A stretch of 64,000 bases of DNA from the NCBI GenBank assembly GCA_027924585.1, contig BSBM01000602.1:6509501-6573500 (forward strand), read 5' to 3'. The translations under genes and the position numbers were made by a program. A model generated the notes under the pieces. The model was given only the letters and a program-made list of their open reading frames with translations, made no database searches and was not told the origin of the DNA. This document shows, one piece after another, positions 7,495 through 18,914 of this stretch. The first letter of the stretch is position 1, and every line of letters begins with the position of its first letter. This DNA is from Larix kaempferi (taxonomy: Eukaryota; Streptophyta; Pinopsida; Pinales; Pinaceae).

Positions 7495-9577
7495 ATTCGG
7501 AGGTAGGGCCATACTGGTTCCGACGGGTTTGGATATTGACATCGGAAGTGGACATCATCAATAAGTGGTGAGTGCCTGAATCAAACATGGGTTGATCAAG
7601 AGCGGCGTAAGTGATTTGTTGTGGTTGCACGTTGCCCTGTGGGGGGGCTAACGGCTGAGTGTTCACCACTCCTTGTGTTGAAAAAGGGTTTTGTAGCACC
7701 AAAGGTTGTTGTTGAGGTAGTGGAGGGTTGGGTGGTGGCTGAGGAGTCGCCTGCCCTTGACGATGGGCGTCATCTGTCCATAGTTGTCGAGCTCGCTCCA
7801 GATGTGGGCAAGCGTGGGTATAGTGGCCATAGACACCGCAAATAGAACAAGGATGGTTTGTTCGTAAATTAGCATTTTTGGCTTGCTTAGGTGGCCGATC
7901 AGGATTCTGATGAGCAGGCGCCGCGTTATTGTTTTGCGGAGGATGGGTAGGTTGTGGAGCTTGGTTATGGTTTTGGTTGTTTCCACGGTTACGTCCTCTT
8001 CCGCGGTTTGGTTGCCCACCCTGGTTGCGTTGGTTATTTTGGTATTGGGGCTGATGTTGTTGTGCGTACACATGCCCTTGAGCATTGGGGGGATTCTGGG
8101 GAGCCGCAGGTGCAGGAGTAGGTTGCGGTGGATAATATGTTGGTGGAGCTGGAGGTGGTCCAGCTGCCTGTTGGGGTTGTTGGTACCCCTGAGCTATTGG
8201 ATGTGGTGGGTTAGCTGGTGCAACTTGCTGTGGGTACTGCATCTGTTGTGGCGAGAACTGAATGGGGTTCTGTGTCACAGGTTGGATATGGTATGTAGAA
8301 GGTACATATGCTGATGGCGCTTTCCCATAGCAATGTTGCGGACAAGAGGGTCCATGAATGTGATGGGTCTGGTTTGTTGGAGCGTAAGAAGTTGTCGCTC
8401 CGGAACTGGATGTAGCCCTAGAGAGGTCTGGGGCGGGCATGGTGCTCACCATGCTGAAAGGTTTAGGTTGCGGTGTGATTTGGCCAATGATGCCATCAGC
8501 GGCATGTGATGCCCCCGGTGCATCACCACGTGAAGAGTTGCCTCGTGGGGCGTCAGGTATCATTGTGTATAGATAACCCGACTGGGCGTAAATGAGATCA
8601 AACTGTTGGGCTTTAAGGATGGCCTCTTCTTCAGACTGGGGTCTTTCAGATGCCACATCCTTCGCAATGAGAGGGAGGAGGGATTTTAGGAACCAATCTA
8701 AGAAGATACGGTCGTCTAACTTAATTTTGTAGAGGCTTCGGCGCCAACGCCATTCATGAATGTGGTCAGTGATGTGGGTGGCCGTGGTTTGTCTGCAAGA
8801 CAGTAGGATCTCGACTCCCGCATCATAACGGACAGGTAACTGGAAAAACTGCAGGAAGGTCGAGGCAAGGGAGGTAAAGGTGGCATGCGTCCCATGAGGC
8901 TGCTCGATATACCACTTAGCTACAGAGCCAGTGAAGGTGCGCTGTAAAAGCCGGAGGCGGATTGAGTCATCCACTATGGAGTTGGAGGAACACCATAAAT
9001 GGAAGGACATGATATGGTTCTGGGGGTCTTCACCTGCCTTGCCCTCAAACTTAGGGATGTCAAAAGGGAGTTTGGTGGGCATGTGAGGCCACGCAGGATC
9101 GTGTCTGATGGGGTCATTGGTGAGCCTAGCTAAGTCTGGCAGGTTCAGACTCGCCATGTATGGTAAGCTAGCAGATGTGGAGACTGGAACTGGGACCTGC
9201 CTAGTCATTGTGGTATGATGTAGGGGTCCAGTAGCGCCTAAAGGTATGCTAGGTATGGAGGGTGTGTGCCCTCCAATAGGTGTAGTCTGGTATGGGCCAG
9301 CGCCTCCAAGTGCAACATGGGTTACACTTGGGTTAGGAATAGCAGTAGGGATTCCTGGAATAGGGTTTGTGGAAACTAGAGGGGGTGTGACCCCTATGTT
9401 GGGCATACCCATAATAGGTGGTGGCCCTGTGTTGGGCATTCCTAAATGTGGAGTGTTGCCCATGTTGGGCATACACAGGGGGGTGGTTGTTGCCATGGAT
9501 GGAACGGCCACAGAAGGGTCTGTGGATGTCTCGCCTATGGTGCTGGTAAATAGTGGGTCAAATGGTGTTCCAGCCAT
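7478..9577 (-). CDS. gag: Tat element Gag (capsid-nucleocapsid precursor)
   Basis: This is a 699-residue open frame. The N-terminal 170 residues are low complexity and rich in Pro, Gly and Thr, with repeated MPNxG-type peptides. A retrotransposon-gag capsid domain follows (about 175-360; for example WYIEQPHGTHATFTSLASTF). A long Pro/Gln/Asn-rich tract (about 400-570) precedes one CCHC zinc knuckle at 577-590 (CSICGVYGHYTHAC), and a Pro/Gln tail ends the protein. Gag packages the element RNA into virus-like particles in the cytoplasm. The frame is intact, unlike pol. The frame stays open upstream of this ATG for about 240 nt. Confidence 0.9.
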   Translation of the reverse strand: MAGTPFDPLFTSTIGETSTDPSVAVPSMATTTPLCMPNMGNTPHLGMPNTGPPPIMGMPNIGVTPPLVSTNPIPGIPTAIPNPSVTHVALGGAGPYQTTPIGGHTPSIPSIPLGATGPLHHTTMTRQVPVPVSTSASLPYMASLNLPDLARLTNDPIRHDPAWPHMPTKLPFDIPKFEGKAGEDPQNHIMSFHLWCSSNSIVDDSIRLRLLQRTFTGSVAKWYIEQPHGTHATFTSLASTFLQFFQLPVRYDAGVEILLSCRQTTATHITDHIHEWRWRRSLYKIKLDDRIFLDWFLKSLLPLIAKDVASERPQSEEEAILKAQQFDLIYAQSGYLYTMIPDAPRGNSSRGDAPGASHAADGIIGQITPQPKPFSMVSTMPAPDLSRATSSSGATTSYAPTNQTHHIHGPSCPQHCYGKAPSAYVPSTYHIQPVTQNPIQFSPQQMQYPQQVAPANPPHPIAQGYQQPQQAAGPPPAPPTYYPPQPTPAPAAPQNPPNAQGHVYAQQHQPQYQNNQRNQGGQPNRGRGRNRGNNQNHNQAPQPTHPPQNNNAAPAHQNPDRPPKQAKNANLRTNHPCSICGVYGHYTHACPHLERARQLWTDDAHRQGQATPQPPPNPPLPQQQPLVLQNPFSTQGVVNTQPLAPPQGNVQPQQITYAALDQPMFDSGTHHLLMMSTSDVNIQTRRNQYGPTSESPPRR

Positions 9578-9815
9578 AATGGTGGGTGGTGGTAATATAA
9601 CGTAGTTTTCGGATTCTGCCTCAGAATCAGAGGTGAAGTGAGGCGTGTCAGAATCAGATGACCGTCTGGTTGACTGATGATGTGTCGAATCAAGGGATAA
9701 GGCTCTGCATCGGTGACGTGGAGAGCCAAGGAGGCTAAACTCTGGGAGTTCGCCCTGTAGACGACGAGAGCATCTAAAATTCTCAATGGTGAGAAAATAA
9801 GTTTTTGTGAAAAAA
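9578..9815 (-). other. Open extension upstream of the Gag ATG
   Basis: The gag frame stays open upstream to a TAA near 9815 but contains no ATG. It encodes a Ser/Arg-rich stretch followed by an acidic one (DSDTPHFTSDSEAESENY). This may be the real Gag N-terminus, reached by splicing or a lost start codon, or chance. Confidence 0.4.
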
Positions 9816-11097
9816 TCTGTTTAAGTATCAGGTGGTGATATATAAAAAAGCTCAAAACCCTAATGCAACCAAGGGTGCAAGAAGGTGAGTGAAAAAGAAG
9901 GCTCTCAGGCCAAAAAATCAACCTCAAAAAAGGCACTTATTCTAGCAGCTGTGCTACAATAAGTGGAGGAATGCAACAAATGGTTAGAGTACCAACATGC
10001 AAACGGCTTCTAGAAAAAATAGGTGTAACTAGACCAAAGGTGGGTTGAAGCATGCAAACACCTAACTAAAAGTATTGTGACTCAAACAAACGATATCCTC
10101 TGCAAGGTTATGAAATCCAAGTCAGACAATATGAGTGTTGAGACAACGGCTAGATATCCCCCTACCGGGAGGGACACCGGGTAATCAATCCTAAAGAAAG
10201 GCTACTAGGATACTCTGTTCATGACGTGTCGAGAAAAGGTAAATCTGCCATTTGGTCCTTTGATCGCAATATCCCAATACAAGGATATCCCGAGAACTGC
10301 GAATGGTAGCCCTTCGGTTACTGAATGGATTTCGGTATTCCACTCAGGCTTCCGGAACCATCCTCGCGACTTCAACCCTCCTAGGGGAGAGGCCTTCCCA
10401 CAAACCGGTTGTGACCGCGCCAAAAAGTACTAAGAGATTTTAGCTCCCTAATTGGACAACTTCTATGTCTCAGATGTAATAACTGAGGGGTGTTATTGGA
10501 ACACCTATCCCCCCAATACTACCTAACTACAAAAGTTCTTTTAGTGTTCCCCAAGTGGGGTTAAAAGTGTGTTGAAATTAGGGTACGTTTTAAGGCTCAG
10601 TTCAATTAAGTGATCGAGTGAGTGCACGTGAGGTATTTGTAAACTGAGCTTGAAAAAGGTAAATGCTTTACAGGAAATTTTCAAAAAACAAAGGAGCTTT
10701 TGAAAATAAAAAAGCAAATATTTATGACTTTTTCAAATAAATGGAATTTAAATGCTTTTGCAAATATCAACTCAAAAAACAAAGGATCTTGTGAATTATG
10801 AAAGCAAATAATAGACTTCTTTTAAAGAAATAAATGGACTTCTTCTTTCAAGGAAATTGCTAAGGGATTTTAAAGAAGTAAACAGGAAAAAATTTAATCT
10901 AGATAAAGATGCCAAAATAAGTCCTTCTTTCAATTTTTTGTTTTAAAAAGACTTCTAGATATGCATTTTAAATAGTAAAATTTTTTCAAGGCTGTAAAAT
11001 ATGCAGGATTTAATACTATAAAAAATGTGCTATGTGGGCAGAAAGTACAGTAAAAATAAATTTTTAAAATCGAAATGGCTGAATGAAAAATTCAACA
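9816..11097 (-). other. 5' leader of the Tat element, noncoding
   Basis: No credible coding region. The part near 10200-10440 is GC-moderate and unremarkable; 10600-11000 is A-rich with repeated AAATAAATGG-like words. A leader of about 2 kb between PBS and gag is long, but long leaders are known in Tat-group elements. Confidence 0.6.
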
Positions 11098-11375
11098 GCG
11101 CAGGTTTTAACAGCAAAGCCGCGATGGACCGCGCGGGTTTCGGTCGCACAGTCGCGATGGACCGCGCGGAAAATGTCCGCGAAGCCGCGGTGTGCAGCGC
11201 GCAAATAGGCCGCGAAGTCGCGGTGAACTGCGCGGAAAATGGCCGTGCAGTGGCGATGTGTAGCGCGGTAAATGACCGCGATGCCGCGATGTGCAGCGCG
11301 GAAACCGGAAGCAAAGCCGCGGTGAACCGCGCGGAAAAAAAGGGCAAAAGCCGCGATGGACCGCGCGACTGTCAG
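11098..11375. repeat. CpG-rich tandem array in the Tat 5' leader
   Basis: Seven or eight units of about 36 bp with the core GTCGCGATGGACCGCGCGGA. One segment matches the 3' array: CCGCGCGGGTTTC, six bases, then ACAGTCGCGATG occurs both at 207-237 and at 11129-11159, on the same strand. The period is a multiple of three, so several frames stay open across it (for example 11025-11414); I do not regard these as genes. Confidence 0.8.
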
Positions 11376-11583
11376 ACTAAAAACCACGAGGCGAAAGCCG
11401 TGCACGGAAGCTGAAAAATGAACCCGAAAATTGAGAATTTCGGGCTGTTAATGGCAATAGATGAGGCCAAAACTTCGAACAGCAATGGATCTGCTGTCTA
11501 AGATGGCAGATCTATGGATCTAAAGGTTAAAAACTAATAAAAAACTAAGATTAAAAGCAAAACTAGAGATCTATTATTCAAAA

Positions 11584-11599
11584 CCCAGCGGAGTCGCCA
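11584..11599 (-). other. Primer-binding site of the Tat element
   Basis: On the minus strand this reads TGGCGACTCCGCTGGG, five bases inside the LTR end. It begins with the TGG that pairs with a tRNA CCA end. The tRNA is possibly an Arg type, as in related Tat/Ogre elements; that identity is inference. Confidence 0.7.
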
Positions 11600-11604
11600 A
11601 AAAC

Positions 11605-12331
11605 TGTTGGCTCGGTTTTGCAACCAGGCTTAGTGCTATGGGCACCTGGTAACTAGTAGCAGCAGTTTCAATAGAATTAAACAAGAAACTAATCTAAACA
11701 AAACTAATCATGGATCTATGCAAGAATATAAGCAAATAGTGTAAACATTTAAAAAACAAGAACAAGAAAATATTAAAGAATGAATTTGTATTGAAAAATG
11801 GGGGAAAAGCAAGTGCTTGCGATAATACCTTCAATGGTGAAGGTTGATGTTGAGCAACTCCCAAGATGAGTAGCTCCAAGCTCCAAGAGGTCTCCTTCTC
11901 CAAGGTTGCTTACAATGGCCAAAATGCTCAAGGAAGATTTCGGCATCATGAGGATGAGATAATGGATGGATGTGAAATGAGGAGCCCCTACCACCTTTTT
12001 ATAGGTTTTGGTGGCGGGGAATACCATTTGTGATTTTGTGGAAACCAAATGGTATTGACCAACATGGTTTAGGTACTTTTCCCTCCTTTTTCCTTTTTTG
12101 AATAAAATTAATATTTTAATTCCCTTTTTAATATTTTGGGGAATTTGGACCCTTTTTGAGGGTTTTTTTTTATGCTTTTCAGGAAAAATAATCTTTTTTA
12201 ATGGAAAAAGGGGTGTACTAAGGTCTTTTGGTGACCTTTTGTTGGTTTCAGAGGCTCAGATGGTGGAAAAGTGGACAAATGGGTCATGTGAATAAGGGAA
12301 TGAGCTAGTGAGCACTTTTTAGGTGTTAACA
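11605..12331 (-). repeat. 5' LTR of the Tat element (727 bp)
   Basis: The plus-strand ends are TGTTGGCTCGG and GGTGTTAACA, giving TG...CA termini with short inverted ends. It is bordered on the left by the primer-binding site and on the right by copia leader sequence. The partner LTR is outside the window, so age cannot be estimated. Confidence 0.85.
11995..12003 (-). promoter_or_regulatory. TATA box of the Tat LTR
   Basis: On the minus strand this reads TATAAAAAG in the middle of the LTR. Position and sequence suit the pol II promoter driving the element RNA. Confidence 0.55.
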
Positions 12332-12569
12332 GTGTACCTTTCATGTTAGCGAACAACATAAACCTCATACAACATCACAATGCATTAGTACAATCATAAG
12401 TGTCAAAACCTTAATCAATGAATATCTTCTATCATGTATTCATAATTCTATTAAGGTGATATGACAAGTCTAGTAATTAATCAAGATTGTACTAACCGTA
12501 ATGATATGAAGACAAACATATCATAAACTTAACCATGAACAGAATTCGAAACATACCTGTAAGTCATAC

Positions 12570-12703
12570 CTGTCGAGATTGCTTGTAATCTTCTTATGTA
12601 AGGCCTTAGCCTCATCTCCCTCTGAAACATGAACTTCTTCACTTATGCAGGTGACCAATCCATTCTCTTCTAGGATTAACCCAATCCACTTGATTTGCAG
12701 AAA
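12570..12703 (-). pseudogene. Gag N-terminal remnant of copia-1
   Basis: A minus-strand frame encodes IKWIGLILEEN and a short following stretch, matching the copia-3 Gag (IGLILEESEL). The part with the copia-3 start codon is missing, exactly at the GT-AG-like borders seen in copia-3. After about 45 residues the match ends and the sequence becomes noncoding. Confidence 0.65.
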
Positions 12704-13842
12704 TTCGATCTGGAGCTGGATTAGGGTTTGTTAGAGAAACCCTAAAAATTTAAACATTGAATTTCAAACTTCTGAAAGGATAGAAAGAGTGCCTTTCTGA
12801 GCTGGTCAAGCTGGTATACTCAGAATTTGACAACTGCAAAGTTTCACCCCTCAAAATTGGCTTTTGAAGCTTCCGGATTCACTGGACATGACCACGAACT
12901 AGGGTTTGATAAAGCCCACCCTTCTTCCCAATCAAAAGGTTCAATCCAAATATCTAAGCTTCTATTTTTCTGAGGAGCTTCCAGCCGTGGTAACAGATTT
13001 TAAAAATTCCCATTTTTGCAGAAGCCCCAATTTTCACTTTTTCGATCAAAGTCTTGAACTAGGGTCTGATCAAGCTCGGCCTTCTTCCCAGCCAAAAATT
13101 ATGATATTGGTCTCTAAATTTTTATTTTGATGAGTTGCATTCAGCCGTAGTCTCCGATTTCAAAAATTCCAACTTTCTCCGAAACCCTAATTTCTGGAAG
13201 CCATGAATGAAGGTGCTTAAAAATAATTCTATTTTGACAGAAATTGTACCTGATTGTTTCTGGTGTAACTTCGAACTTTTCGATCCACAAGGTCTGAAAT
13301 TTTTTTTTGTGATATCCCGACCTGTCATCTTTCCAACCCCATATGTCTGACCTCAAATGGATTCTCTGAGAGAGAGTTATTCCAAGTGTCGAAACGTGAC
13401 CTGTTTATGGGATAAAACAGGAGATCGAACTTGTACGGCGTGCCACATGTCACTGGTTACGTTTCAGCCTCTGAAAATGTTACCTGAGAAAGTACAGTCC
13501 ATGCACTACCTGTCACTTTTTATGAAATTTCATTTGGAGCTTCCTAGCCCAAGTTATGACCTTTTTTCCAAGGTCACCTGTTTATGACTCAGATCTGGAA
13601 GAGGTAGAAACTCTATATTGTATAGATCATAAAACACAAATTACAACGAATTAGAGGTTTTCCTTTGGTTACAAGGTACATGGGGATCTTAGATTCGCCC
13701 TGTCCGGTTTTCAGACCCTGAAACTTCGCCAAAATTTATTTATAGTGAAAGTTCTACGATGACTAGTTTTTGCTATATCAAGCCCTAGCATCGCAAGTGG
13801 AACAAGTGTCATACATGCCATACCATGCCTTCTTTCAGGCTA
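12704..13842 (-). other. Copia-1 leader with diverged tandem units
   Basis: Noncoding leader between PBS and gag remnant. It contains two or three diverged copies of a unit including TTCAGCCGT, GATTTCAAAAATTCC and AACCCTAATTT. The equivalent region in copia-3 (38585-39075) shows the same units more clearly. Confidence 0.6.
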
Positions 13843-13854
13843 GCTCTGATACCA
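13843..13854 (-). other. Primer-binding site of copia-1
   Basis: On the minus strand this is TGGTATCAGAGC, the standard initiator-Met tRNA primer site of copia elements, directly next to the LTR. Confidence 0.9.
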
Positions 13855-14456
13855 TGTTAAATTTTCAGAATTTACTTCAATCTGATCTAGGATCTTAGCT
13901 GATAGAACAACATGTACAACAAATCTACAGCATATCAATCATGGGCACAATAATGCAAGCACACAAGAGACACAAAGTTTACTTGGGGAAAACCATAAAG
14001 GTGAAAAATCCCAATAACTTCCTCAGAGATAGATAGAGCAATGATACAACCAGAATACAAGAGATAGTCTTCTCCTAGCAATAGAGCCTCCTCCTCACAA
14101 GTGCGCCACTTTCCGAATGAGAGAAGTGTGTGAATGAATGATCAAATAGAGATCTCCTGATCTCTATTTATACTTGTTCTGTCCTGACCAATAAACTAAT
14201 GGAGCCTACATGTCTAGCTTAACCCATGGTTAACTTAATCCGGGCTGACCCCAACAAGGTGGTCTAATAACCCATCAAGTATAAGTTACGACACTTACAA
14301 TATAAATGACGACACTTCCATATAGAGGAATAATAACATCTCTATAGGAATACAAACACTTCCGTATAGAGGAATAATGCCATCTCTATAGGAGTACAAA
14401 ATACATATATGAAATGCATGGGTGAAATACATTCTGAAGTTACATATACATCAACA
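13855..14456 (-). repeat. 5' LTR of copia-1 (602 bp)
   Basis: Runs from TGTTAAATTTTCAG to ACATATACATCAACA on the plus strand. It lacks about 100 bp of the GGTGGTCTAATAACCC repeats found in the copia-2 LTRs, which explains its shorter length. Confidence 0.9.
14164..14172 (-). promoter_or_regulatory. TATA box of the copia-1 LTR
   Basis: Reads TATAAATAG on the minus strand. The same motif occurs at the same place in the other four copia LTRs of the window. Confidence 0.65.
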
Positions 14457-15225
14457 TTTGTGAGGAGGGAGTTGGATCCATTAGGAATCAAATTCAAACA
14501 TGTATGGTTTATTATCCATGTCAACTATATTTAACTTTTGGACGTTAGGCATATTAGATAATATATGATTTAGCTCAAATCATTTTCTTATACGAGCTTC
14601 TTTCACACTTCCACTGTGTATAATTTGATATTGTCATACCTAGCAGTCCCAAGTTTGACCTATTCATGGTCACTAGTTGGTTTGACATTAATAAATTTAA
14701 TTTTATCTCAATATCTTATATTAATAACTTGATATGGTGATTTCCTTCCATTATATTTATGCTATATTATATTTCCTATGATCTAACATTATTTGATAAC
14801 TTAACAATTTTTGTACTACTTTCGACACCTCAAATATAGAAATATAGATAGAGAACCTCTTGCAACATAACATGCAATTATGTATACTACTTCATTTTAT
14901 TATTCCTATATTTTATATCTCAATATATAATTATTCTTAAGATTAAACAAATTAGAGATATCCATATACTCATCATCATTTATGGTTTCCATACCATATG
15001 TTTAATGTTAGAGATGACAATTTCTTTATCCATTACTTAATGGTCTTAAACTAATCAATAATATAGAATCCAAAACAAACATTTATATAATTCGAAACCT
15101 ATAAACTGCACCATGTATATAACTCACAATTGCATATGTTCAAGTTCAACTACAATATATAAACAAGGAAATGAGCAATATGGTTACTTACTACAATATA
15201 TAAACAAGGAAATGAGCAATATGGC
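14457..15225. other. AT-rich host DNA between copia-1 and the LINE
   Basis: No gene seen. A 41-bp direct repeat (15151-15224, two copies of TACAATATATAAACAAGGAA plus following bases) abuts the LINE target site. Confidence 0.6.
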
Positions 15226-15244
15226 TACTTATTCCTTGCTTCTA
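15226..15244. repeat. LINE target-site duplication, left copy
   Basis: TACTTATTCCTTGCTT, repeated exactly at 48026-48041; 19 bp with one mismatch. Length and position next to the poly(A) tail fit L1 target-primed insertion. Confidence 0.88.
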
Positions 15245-15253
15245 TTTTTTTTT

Positions 15254-16025
15254 AACAGAAATGGATGAAGAGCTTTAATTAAAAAGAGAAGGAAAGGTTA
15301 CATAGAAGGGCTGATGGATTTTTCCCATAATAGGAGGGCATATGTCACTCCTTGTTCATCTTTGACAGGCTTGTAACTGTAGTGAAATTTCCCTAACCTA
15401 TGTGTGCTATAGCACCTTACATATTGGCCAAGAAGAAATGAGCAAAAGAAGTACATATCTCTAGTCTTTACAGTCACAAAATTTAGAAGTCTGAGTTCCT
15501 GTAAGCCAAAACAATTCCGAAAAATGCAAAGCTAACCAGGATTAAAAAGGCCAGAGTACTAATAACATCAGAATTTGAATTCGTATCTTCACCAGCACAA
15601 GCTTTCCATCACTTTTATCGCTGAGCACGCCAGCTTGCATCGATTCTTTCTTGATCTTTGTATTGGTTTCCTCAGGGCGTTGTTTTGAGCTATCCTTATG
15701 TAGGTGGATCGAACCAGGAGAGTGATCTAAACTACAGGTGAAGAAAACGTAGACTCTACAGAGGAGAGTAAATAGTGTTTTCCAACAATTATCAACGTGA
15801 ATGAGGTGGCCTTCACATCCTGCGTAATTTATAACAGCGTCCTCTCTGTGCATGCCAACCACCAGGCAATGAAATATCCTAGCGAATTTGTTGAGATTTG
15901 ATGCAGAGTTCAAAAGGAATTCCTGGATATGGATTTGTTGGAAAATCCCGAGGCCATTAATACTATGCCAAAAATATGCTATCACCATAGAATGCAAATA
16001 TGTCCTAATCCCACGAAAATCAAGC
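15254..16025 (-). other. LINE 3' UTR
   Basis: Lies between the end of the ORF2 RNase H and the A9 tail. A 178-aa open stretch (16078-15542) shows no recognisable domain and is probably not coding. Confidence 0.6.
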
Positions 16026-17513
16026 TTAATAAACCAAAGAGTTTTCAGTAATAACATGATCACATTCCAGGGTTCCATATCTTAGATGCACACCCAGGCT
16101 TGCCATAGTATCAGCTTGTTCATTGAGGTCTCTCAAAATGTGATAAAATTTGATATCTTTAAACTCATTAACGAGGTTGAGCAGAAGAAAATGGATTTTG
16201 GAGGAGGGTCTCTTTCTTTTATTGGATAATGATCTAGCTTCCCTAACTATGATGAGGGAGTCTCCAATAACAGTGAAAGAATCAATCTCCATTTCTCTAG
16301 CAAGTTCTAAGCCTTTTATGAGTCCTAGCCATTCAACTTCATTATTTGTTTTCCTTCTGATTCCCCAAGACAAAGTTCTTTGCTTATTACCCAATGAGTC
16401 AAGAATAACTCCGCCTGCACTGGCCAACCCGGGGTTTCCATTCAAGGCACCATCGAAGAAGAGGATTTTGCAGTCCAGATTAACTCTCCAATTCTGGAAT
16501 TCATCCCTGCTCATTCTGAGCTACCAGGTCGAAGGTCTCAAGTTCTTTTTGGGATTGGTCCACATATTCAAATGGGAGGGAATGAGAAAATCAAACATCC
16601 AATTTCTTTCTTCAACAGTTAAAGGTTCTTTATGAATTTTCTCCATACCTCTAGAGGAAAATGTTTCAATCCAAAGTGCTTTGGCTGAGGCAGAGACCCT
16701 TCCAGGAATAGGTTGGATTCCTTAAAAAATGTCTTTGTTTCTACTCATCCAAATTTTCCAGCATACAAATCTAGGGAGGGCTTCCCATGCTCTGGAAAAA
16801 TCCGGCTTGTGATATAATGAACCATGATAATAATTCTTCCAGTTCTTAAACAGATCGATCCAATTTGTGGGCATGATAATAGGAATATTAAGACTATGGA
16901 GGGCAAGATGCTAGACCTCCAGAGAGAAAGGACATTCGAGAAAGATGTGATCTAGGGATTCCTCAGAATTTTTGCAAAGGGTACACCACAGGGGGGCAAT
17001 AATCCCACGCTTCCTCAGATTCTCAACAGTTAAAAAAATTTTGTGTGCAAGAACCCAAAAAAAGACATTAATCTTAGCCAGTCCATCCCTATGCCAGACC
17101 TTTTTCCAAATGGATTCTTTAACATTTGTGTGCTTGTTGTTGTAGAGATGTTAGTATCCTTCTTTGACTGTATAACTACCTATCTTACCCCAACCCCGTC
17201 GATATTTGAGGTTTCTATGAATTGGGCCCTTCTCCTGAAGAAAAGAGAGAAAAACCGTGAAGTCTGGGAGAAAATGATCCGGGGGTTTGATATTCTTCCA
17301 TCCGATCCATCTTCCAGAAGAGTTCCATAGCGATAATTCATACAAAGTGATGATATTATTGCTATCAAGCCAGTCCTTTAACTCTCTTAGTTCCTGTTGA
17401 AAGTTTGTTGGGGAATTTATCCCAAAATTATCATACCAGATTTTAATTTGCTTGCCATTCCCGGCAATCCAATGGAGCTTCTCTTGTATGACATGTATTG
17501 CTTTCTTGCAAAG
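16026..17513 (-). pseudogene. LINE ORF2 C-terminal part: zinc finger and RNase H
   Basis: Continues ORF2 downstream of the Athila insertion. At 17513-17151 the frame encodes the region after RT (WIAGNGKQIKIWYDNF). Further on, a zf-RVT type finger reads CTLCKNSEESLDHIFLECPF. An RNase H domain (16514-16026) keeps all four acids: FFDGA, NNEVEW, VIGDS and LNEQADTMAS. Several in-frame stops lie between 17150 and 16515. In life ORF2 would nick DNA, copy the LINE RNA and degrade the RNA strand. Confidence 0.85.
17509..17513. repeat. Athila target-site duplication, left copy (CAAAG)
   Basis: CAAAG directly before the LTR start, matched exactly at 43012-43016. It lies within LINE ORF2. Confidence 0.9.
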
Positions 17514-18909
17514 TGATGAACCCAAATTATAGGTATCCTATGGCCTTTTTGCCACAGTAAAAAACAGGATATGATGAAGGAAATACACTTGTTTTGTGGG
17601 TTAATGATTTACTTTGATTATTTAGTGAATATGTTTTAAGATTATTCCTTTTATGCTTAAAGGGCGTCTTCTATAAACTAATTACATGAAAATGAGTATG
17701 TATGAGCAGTCACAAGTACACTAAGAAGCAACACGCAAATCAAGCTCGAGGACTGGAAGACCACACGAGGCTCAGTGCTCTTTTTCCTTGACTTATAGAG
17801 AAGAACTCTTGTTCAACAGGATCAGCGATTAAAGCAAGTAGTTAGGTTAGAATTTGAGGCATATATATATGGACCTCTCGAGTAGCAAGGGGATCCTATT
17901 ACTATTTTGTGGAATTAATCGTTTTTACATTTTACTGCGGAGACAATTTGTGTTACAGACTATTTCTAAACCATGATGTTATTATTTTAATGAGGAGACT
18001 GATGTTACTTTCAAACCCGCGTTTATAAGTTTTTCATACTCCTGAGTATGGGTTAGGGAGAGCCCCTCCAACACATAAGTCAAGAGTTTTACTCTGTTTT
18101 TAGGTATTTTCCATTTATGTTGTGAATCGATTTACTTCTTATCGTGTATGAAGATACCTTGATGGCATTTGAATAGTATGGTTTTATTTCAGTTAAAAGA
18201 TTATTTTCGTTTAGCATATTTTCTGTAGTGGATCAATGCTCATTTTGTAGTTCGATAGGATGCATTCTGTAGTCCTGTAGCTGTGTTCTGCACACACATA
18301 TTTTGACATTTGTTTTCATATATTTTCATATTGGTTCTAAAACAATGATTCAGATCTAGAAAGCTCATGCATATTTATTTTATCAAACTTAGATCATAGA
18401 GGTTAATTACTTTCAGTTCCTTGACTTAATGATCATCACTTGTAGTGTTTAATCCTAATAGATCAGATTGGTTAATTCTCGGCATTAGATGTTTATGTTC
18501 TGGATTTGGTTTTCAGCATTTAAGTTTTTAGGTTAGCCTTTCAATATTCAGCACTTAATTTCAGTTTTCAATTCTTAGATTAAAATCTCAGCTTTCAGCA
18601 ATTCAATTCTTAGCATAAGTTTATCAAGCTTTCAGCATTTCAATTCTTAGTATAGATTTACAATTTGCATCATTTAACTTCTTAGCAGGAGAATTTTTCA
18701 TTCATAGATTTACAATTTTTTGAGCTCACCTTCTTCTTGGTTAGATAAACCTTTAAGATATATACCCACACCCTAAACACGACGAAGACTATCCTTTAGA
18801 GCACAAACAGTGTTAGCACCTATGAATTCTGTATGTCCCCTGGGTTGATAATTAAAGAAGGCTCTTGGTCTAGCTGCCCTCATTAGGAATCCATTCTAAG
18901 AGCTCACCA
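17514..18909 (+). repeat. 5' LTR of the Athila element
   Basis: Starts TGATGAACCC and ends GAGCTCACCA. It carries about 37 bp more of the TTCAGCATTTCAATTCTTAG-type repeat than the 3' LTR. Confidence 0.92.
17862..17872 (+). promoter_or_regulatory. TATA-like motif of the Athila LTR
   Basis: TATATATATGG; the same motif occurs in the 3' LTR at about 42000-42010. Confidence 0.45.
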
Positions 18910-18914
18910 CTTTT

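Larger units (their letters stand above)
1..12331 (-). mobile_element. Ty3/gypsy Tat-like LTR retrotransposon (3' end outside window)
   Basis: Reading on the minus strand the order is 5' LTR (12331-11605), primer-binding site, 2 kb leader, gag, protease-RT-RNase H, integrase, a second (archaeal-like) RNase H, tandem repeats, an antisense PMD gene and a CpG-rich repeat array. The 3' LTR lies before base 1. The RT style, the lack of a chromodomain and the extra RNase H point to the Tat lineage of plant gypsy elements. It is inserted into a copia element: sequence at 12332 (GTGTACCTTT...) resumes a copia leader that is also present, uninterrupted, near 24775. The element is not autonomous as it stands, because pol carries two TGA codons, the second RNase H a TAG, and gag and pol are out of frame. 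The opposite TSD cannot be checked. Confidence 0.9.
12332..14456 (-). mobile_element. Copia-1: 5' part of a Ty1/copia element, cut by the Tat insertion
   Basis: It consists of a 5' LTR (13855-14456), PBS, leader and a short gag remnant, on the minus strand. It matches 24772-26963 (copia-2) along nearly its whole length and ends abruptly at 12331/12332, where the Tat element entered. The rest of copia-1 should lie beyond the left edge of the window. Confidence 0.88.

Noticed and set aside
7883-8314. 143-aa hydrophobic plus-strand frame resembling a membrane protein
   Set aside because: Mirror of the Pro/Gln-rich Gag tract; antisense of CAA/CCA codons gives Leu/Trp/Val-rich sequence.
11025-11414. 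129-aa frame and overlapping antisense frames in the leader array
   Set aside because: Same repeat effect; three frames are open at once over the same bases.
15542-16078. 178-aa minus-strand frame after LINE RNase H as a separate gene
   Set aside because: Lies in the LINE 3' UTR before the poly(A) tail, with no domain and overlap with RNase H.
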